From Branchiostoma floridae (Eukaryota; Chordata; Leptocardii; Amphioxiformes; Branchiostomatidae): a stretch of 64,000 bases of DNA. Location: assembly GCF_000003815.2 (NCBI RefSeq), contig NC_049992.1, positions 2,288,338-2,352,337 of the forward strand. The letters run 5' to 3'. The first letter of the stretch is position 1. Each line of letters starts with the position of its first letter. A model generated the notes under the pieces. It was given only the letters and a program-made list of their open reading frames with translations, did not search any database and was not told the DNA's origin. Made by a program: the position numbers and the translations under genes. Of this stretch, positions 61,201-64,000 are shown piece after piece.

Positions 61201-62941
61201 TAAGTGACCATGTCTTTGATTGATTATTTCTTCTGTAGGTATGATAAAGTGATGTAAAGACCATAACGGTTTCTATACTATATAAAAGGCCAACTGATGA
61301 TCCTGTATAGCATTAAATGCATATATCAACTTAAATCTGTCATTGTCATTCCTGATTGTAAAATCGTGAGCTGTAAGCATGGCTGCTGTCACGTGAAATG
61401 TCAACCAATCAGAAGATAGAAGAAATAACATGGCGTCCGTGTATTGAATTACAGGGCACAAAATGTCGTCCTTACTTGCGTAGTCTTGGAAGACTTCGTC
61501 GGATCCATCCGAGTCGAAACTCGCCCTTGGTCTCCGGCCCAGGCCCAGCGAGAAACCGTAGCGTTTGCCTGTGGTCAATAATAACAAGCATGTCAGGGTG
61601 TTTGATACAAGTAGATCCTACAGTAGCATACGATAGTATTAAAAGCTGGCAGAGGAGTCTAGCTAGATTTTTCATAAGGTTGGTTGACATGGCAGTGCGA
61701 TGTGCTTTAATCAATCTAATGTTTTCAACACACTGACATACGCACGCACGCACCGCCACACACACGCAGAAACTCACACATACGCGCGCGTGACACACTA
61801 ATCACACGACGAATGTAGTGTATACGAGGGGGGCAAATGCGCCTGGGACTTTGCAGCATGGGCAGCAGGTCAAATATGTCGGGTAGTGCGGGCCCGGACA
61901 AGACAGTGGGAAGCGGCGTATTCGGACTTACAGAGAACCTAACACGGTGCTGTTGTACACTACTCACCCTGTGCCCGTTTCTTTGCCCTGTCCCTGGGCC
62001 TGTTGTGCACCACTGGCGGCAGCACGGCCCCCGTTAGCTCGTCCACGGCCACGAACGTCGTCAGGCGGGACGGGATGTTCGCCGCCTGGCTCAGCTCGAC
62101 TATCTTCTCCTTTAAGGAACCGGCGTCTTCCATGGGGGCCTCGTGGATCGGAGAGTCTAAGGAAATAGACAAGAAACATTTTAAGATGGGATATTTGCTT
62201 CTACCAACAAGTCATGTTTGGCTAGCAACAATCTTCTCCTCAGTCAAGGAACCCGGGCGTCTTCCATGGGGACTTCGTGGATAGGGGAGTCTAAGGAGAC
62301 GTGAAAACCGTTATGACCCGTGATCGGGACTGAGAATTAGGTTTGACTCTTTTGTCTTGTTCAGCAGTGATCATGAATCCGCATTTTAAGCGTCACTGTC
62401 ATCTAACAATTGATAGTAAATGAGAGGTTAAAGAACTTATTCCTGAGCAAATTTTGAAAGTTCATACTGTTCTACAGACTAGCACAGAACTTTGCTGATT
62501 CTTTGCTTCGTATAGGATGGAGAGATTCTACTGCACGTTTGAGAGAAAAACTAGTTGTAACTTTGTATTCAATTTGATTATTTTGCAAAGACTGTCTTAT
62601 TTGGTGTTTAGCTGTTCAGTTCAGTTGTAAAACCTGAGCGCATTGCTGGATCCTTGTCAACATCGTTGAAAGGCGTTGGAATGTATTTTATTCCGCAAGC
62701 AGTAATACCTTCTAGTTGTGAAGAGCCTTTGCGCAGAATCTCATCCTCAAAGTCCCGGATGAGCGTGGTCGCCGCCAGCTGGTGTATGACGTCATCCCAC
62801 GGACTGTCCTCGTTCCCAGAAGGCAGTGTGACTTCCGGGTCAAGGGCCTCAGTGATGTCAAAGGGCACCTCGCGGACGAACTCCTTCCCGCAGAGCGTTC
62901 CCCTGATGATGGCCACACACTGTCCGTCTCTACTGTCGTGC
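58284..62941 (-). CDS. VWA5A/PARP4-like protein, C-terminal part
   Basis: Six minus-strand exons join in phase: 62709-62941, 61968-62156, 61476-61568, 60612-60710, 59363-59531 and 58284-58947 (TGA at 58286-58284), about 482 codons. Exon 1 here has GQCVAIIRGTLCGKEF and HQLAATTLIRDFEDEI. Exon 2 has KEKIVELSQAANIPSRLTTF and VAVDELTG, the region after the VWA domain in VWA5A and PARP4. The last exon has LVELQMADGAWQLDTSF and, after an acidic low-complexity insert, RFWATLVALGWLEKK and EEWELMAGKAETWL, the typical VWA5A C-terminal block, ending EVLVLLR. The N-terminal VIT and VWA domains are not in the window; the first exon seen opens in mid-codon. The middle exons are Ser-rich and poorly conserved, so 60612-60710 is the least certain. 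Function in this lineage is unknown. Confidence 0.75.
61608..61665. repeat. half copy of the GGCATAAGATAGTAT MITE family
   Basis: GTAGATCCTACAGTAGCATA and CGATAGTATTAAAAGCTGG match one arm of the elements at 55083 and 57188. Confidence 0.65.
62215..62300 (-). repeat. copy of the acceptor and start of VWA5A-like exon 61968-62156
   Basis: CAATCTTCTCCTCAGTCAAG, GGCGTCTTCCATGGGGAC, TTCGTGGATAGGGGAGTC and TAAGGAGACG match the exon's 62100-62165 stretch in order. The copy lies about 132 bases upstream in the transcript and retains an AG at the matching acceptor place. Confidence 0.8.
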
Positions 62942-64000
62942 CTGCACAGGAGGTAGGAGACAAATGTAACAACTTTGTAAGCTGGCAACTTGTCAGTAAC
63001 ACTGTCCGGTTGCTTATACGAACATGCTGTGTACGCCGAATATTTACCAAAGCAGTTGACAGTAGAAGTGGGAGGGAGCATCGGAGGGAGAAGTGGGCAT
63101 GGCATCGGCACTCTTCTAGTGACAATACACTTAGTAACTACCCGCCTTATTGTCGTATTTGTATAGGTTGTATGAGATAAATGTAGCAATTTTATCAAAC
63201 AACTACTAGTTCATCTAAGTAGAAACGAAAATGGTTCAATACGTCAGAGATCGCTATTGTTGTTTATATCCCGGGTATGGTGCTTAAGTATTCGGCGGTT
63301 GGTGCCTACCAGGACTTCAGTAGATTGTGTTAAAAATTGATATTTAAATTAGCAGATCAAATTACTGGTTAATATGTAAATCAATATTTTGCAAAAAAAC
63401 AACAACTGCTTTTTGCCTATCACTGCGTCACTGTGACACGTATACTATGGGGTTGCGACTCGACGGGTGACGTGTTGAAATGTGCAACAACGTAGTTGAT
63501 ACATGCCATGAGAGAAACGTGCATACAACATACTGCGGAAAACAAGGATGGCCCACCGCAATAGTATCTACTTGACTCCGGCCTGGTCAAATAGTAATAG
63601 GGGACTTTTGCCAAGTTAGGAATAAAAGCCTAGCAAGAGTTAATGGCCCAGGAGTGAACGGCCCGGCCGGTGGATAGACAGCCAAAGACTGACTGAAATC
63701 CCATTCTCCACTTACACACTTCCCATAATTAAGTGCGAGAGGGTTCCGGATATGGCTGCTCCGAACTCCGGAACTGACTCCAAGGGCACAGAAAATTGGT
63801 TCTAACCAATTCCGAACACAGAAAACATCAAGGAGATGATAGTTTGGTGTGGAACCGATCACAGGACAATGGTTTAATCACTTTCCGACAGGAAAAAAAC
63901 AAAGGCTGCAGACGAAACGCCAAGGTGTGGCCCTTGAGGTCATCGGAAGAAACCAACTAACAGCCACAGTGGTGCACGTGTTAGGTAGTTACTTCTGACC
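62942..64000. other. upstream intron of the VWA5A-like gene, no exon seen
   Basis: The exon at 62709-62941 starts in mid-codon after a CTCCTGTGCAG acceptor, so transcription comes from the right. I found no minus-strand exon here that fits. It contains the repeat at 63596-63705. Confidence 0.5.
63596..63705 (-). repeat. dispersed repeat, inverted copy of 36589-36700
   Basis: TTGCCAAGTTAGGAATAAAA, GGAGTGAACGGCCCGGCCGG and GACTGACTGAAATCCCAT match the complement of 36589-36700. Confidence 0.75.

Overview
This is a eukaryotic (animal) genomic window and reads as cephalochordate DNA, most likely an amphioxus (Branchiostoma). That assignment is inferred from chordate-like protein matches, short exons with GT-AG introns, the dense mix of LINEs, SINEs and fold-back elements, and minisatellites that span exon-intron borders. 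One 100-N assembly gap sits at 56983-57082. No prokaryotic features are present.

Four protein-coding genes can be read exon by exon, with splice phases that agree throughout. (1) A TRPM-family cation channel lies on the + strand at about 6144-35402 (22 exons, 1055 codons seen, plus a doubtful upstream exon at 5409-5529). Its introns are packed with transposable-element debris, including a 9.5-kb intron with a LINE interrupted by later insertions. (2) A small secreted, probably GPI-anchored, folate-receptor-like cysteine-rich protein lies on the - strand at 38547-45216 (3 exons, 191 aa). A near-identical 1.34-kb repeat array fills most of its first intron. (3) ALG3, the ER alpha-1,3-mannosyltransferase of N-glycan precursor assembly, lies on the + strand at 45562-54342 (9 exons, 446 aa, complete). 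One of its introns is an AT-AC (U12-type) intron. (4) The C-terminal two thirds of a VWA5A/PARP4-like protein lies on the - strand at 58284-62941; its N-terminal part is beyond the right edge.

The layout is TRPM (+) converging on the folate-receptor-like gene (-), which is head-to-head with ALG3 (+) across about 345 bp, and ALG3 in turn converges on the VWA5A-like gene (-). No shared pathway joins the four genes. ALG3 and the secreted protein share only a possible bidirectional promoter.

The most unusual signal is a set of tandem repeats whose unit is a piece of a real splice junction. ALG3 intron 2 has about 26 decoy copies of the exon 3 acceptor. ALG3 intron 4 has about 19 decoy copies of the exon 4 donor, and intron 5 has 4 copies of the exon 5 donor. 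The folate-receptor-like gene has 4 decoy copies of its exon 2 end and one weak copy of its exon 3 start. The VWA5A-like gene has one copy of an acceptor plus exon start. Three neighbouring genes thus carry the same class of structure. From memory, junction-spanning minisatellites of this kind (called 'mirage' minisatellites) were reported at the amphioxus Adh locus, so the class may be known, but its density here is notable.
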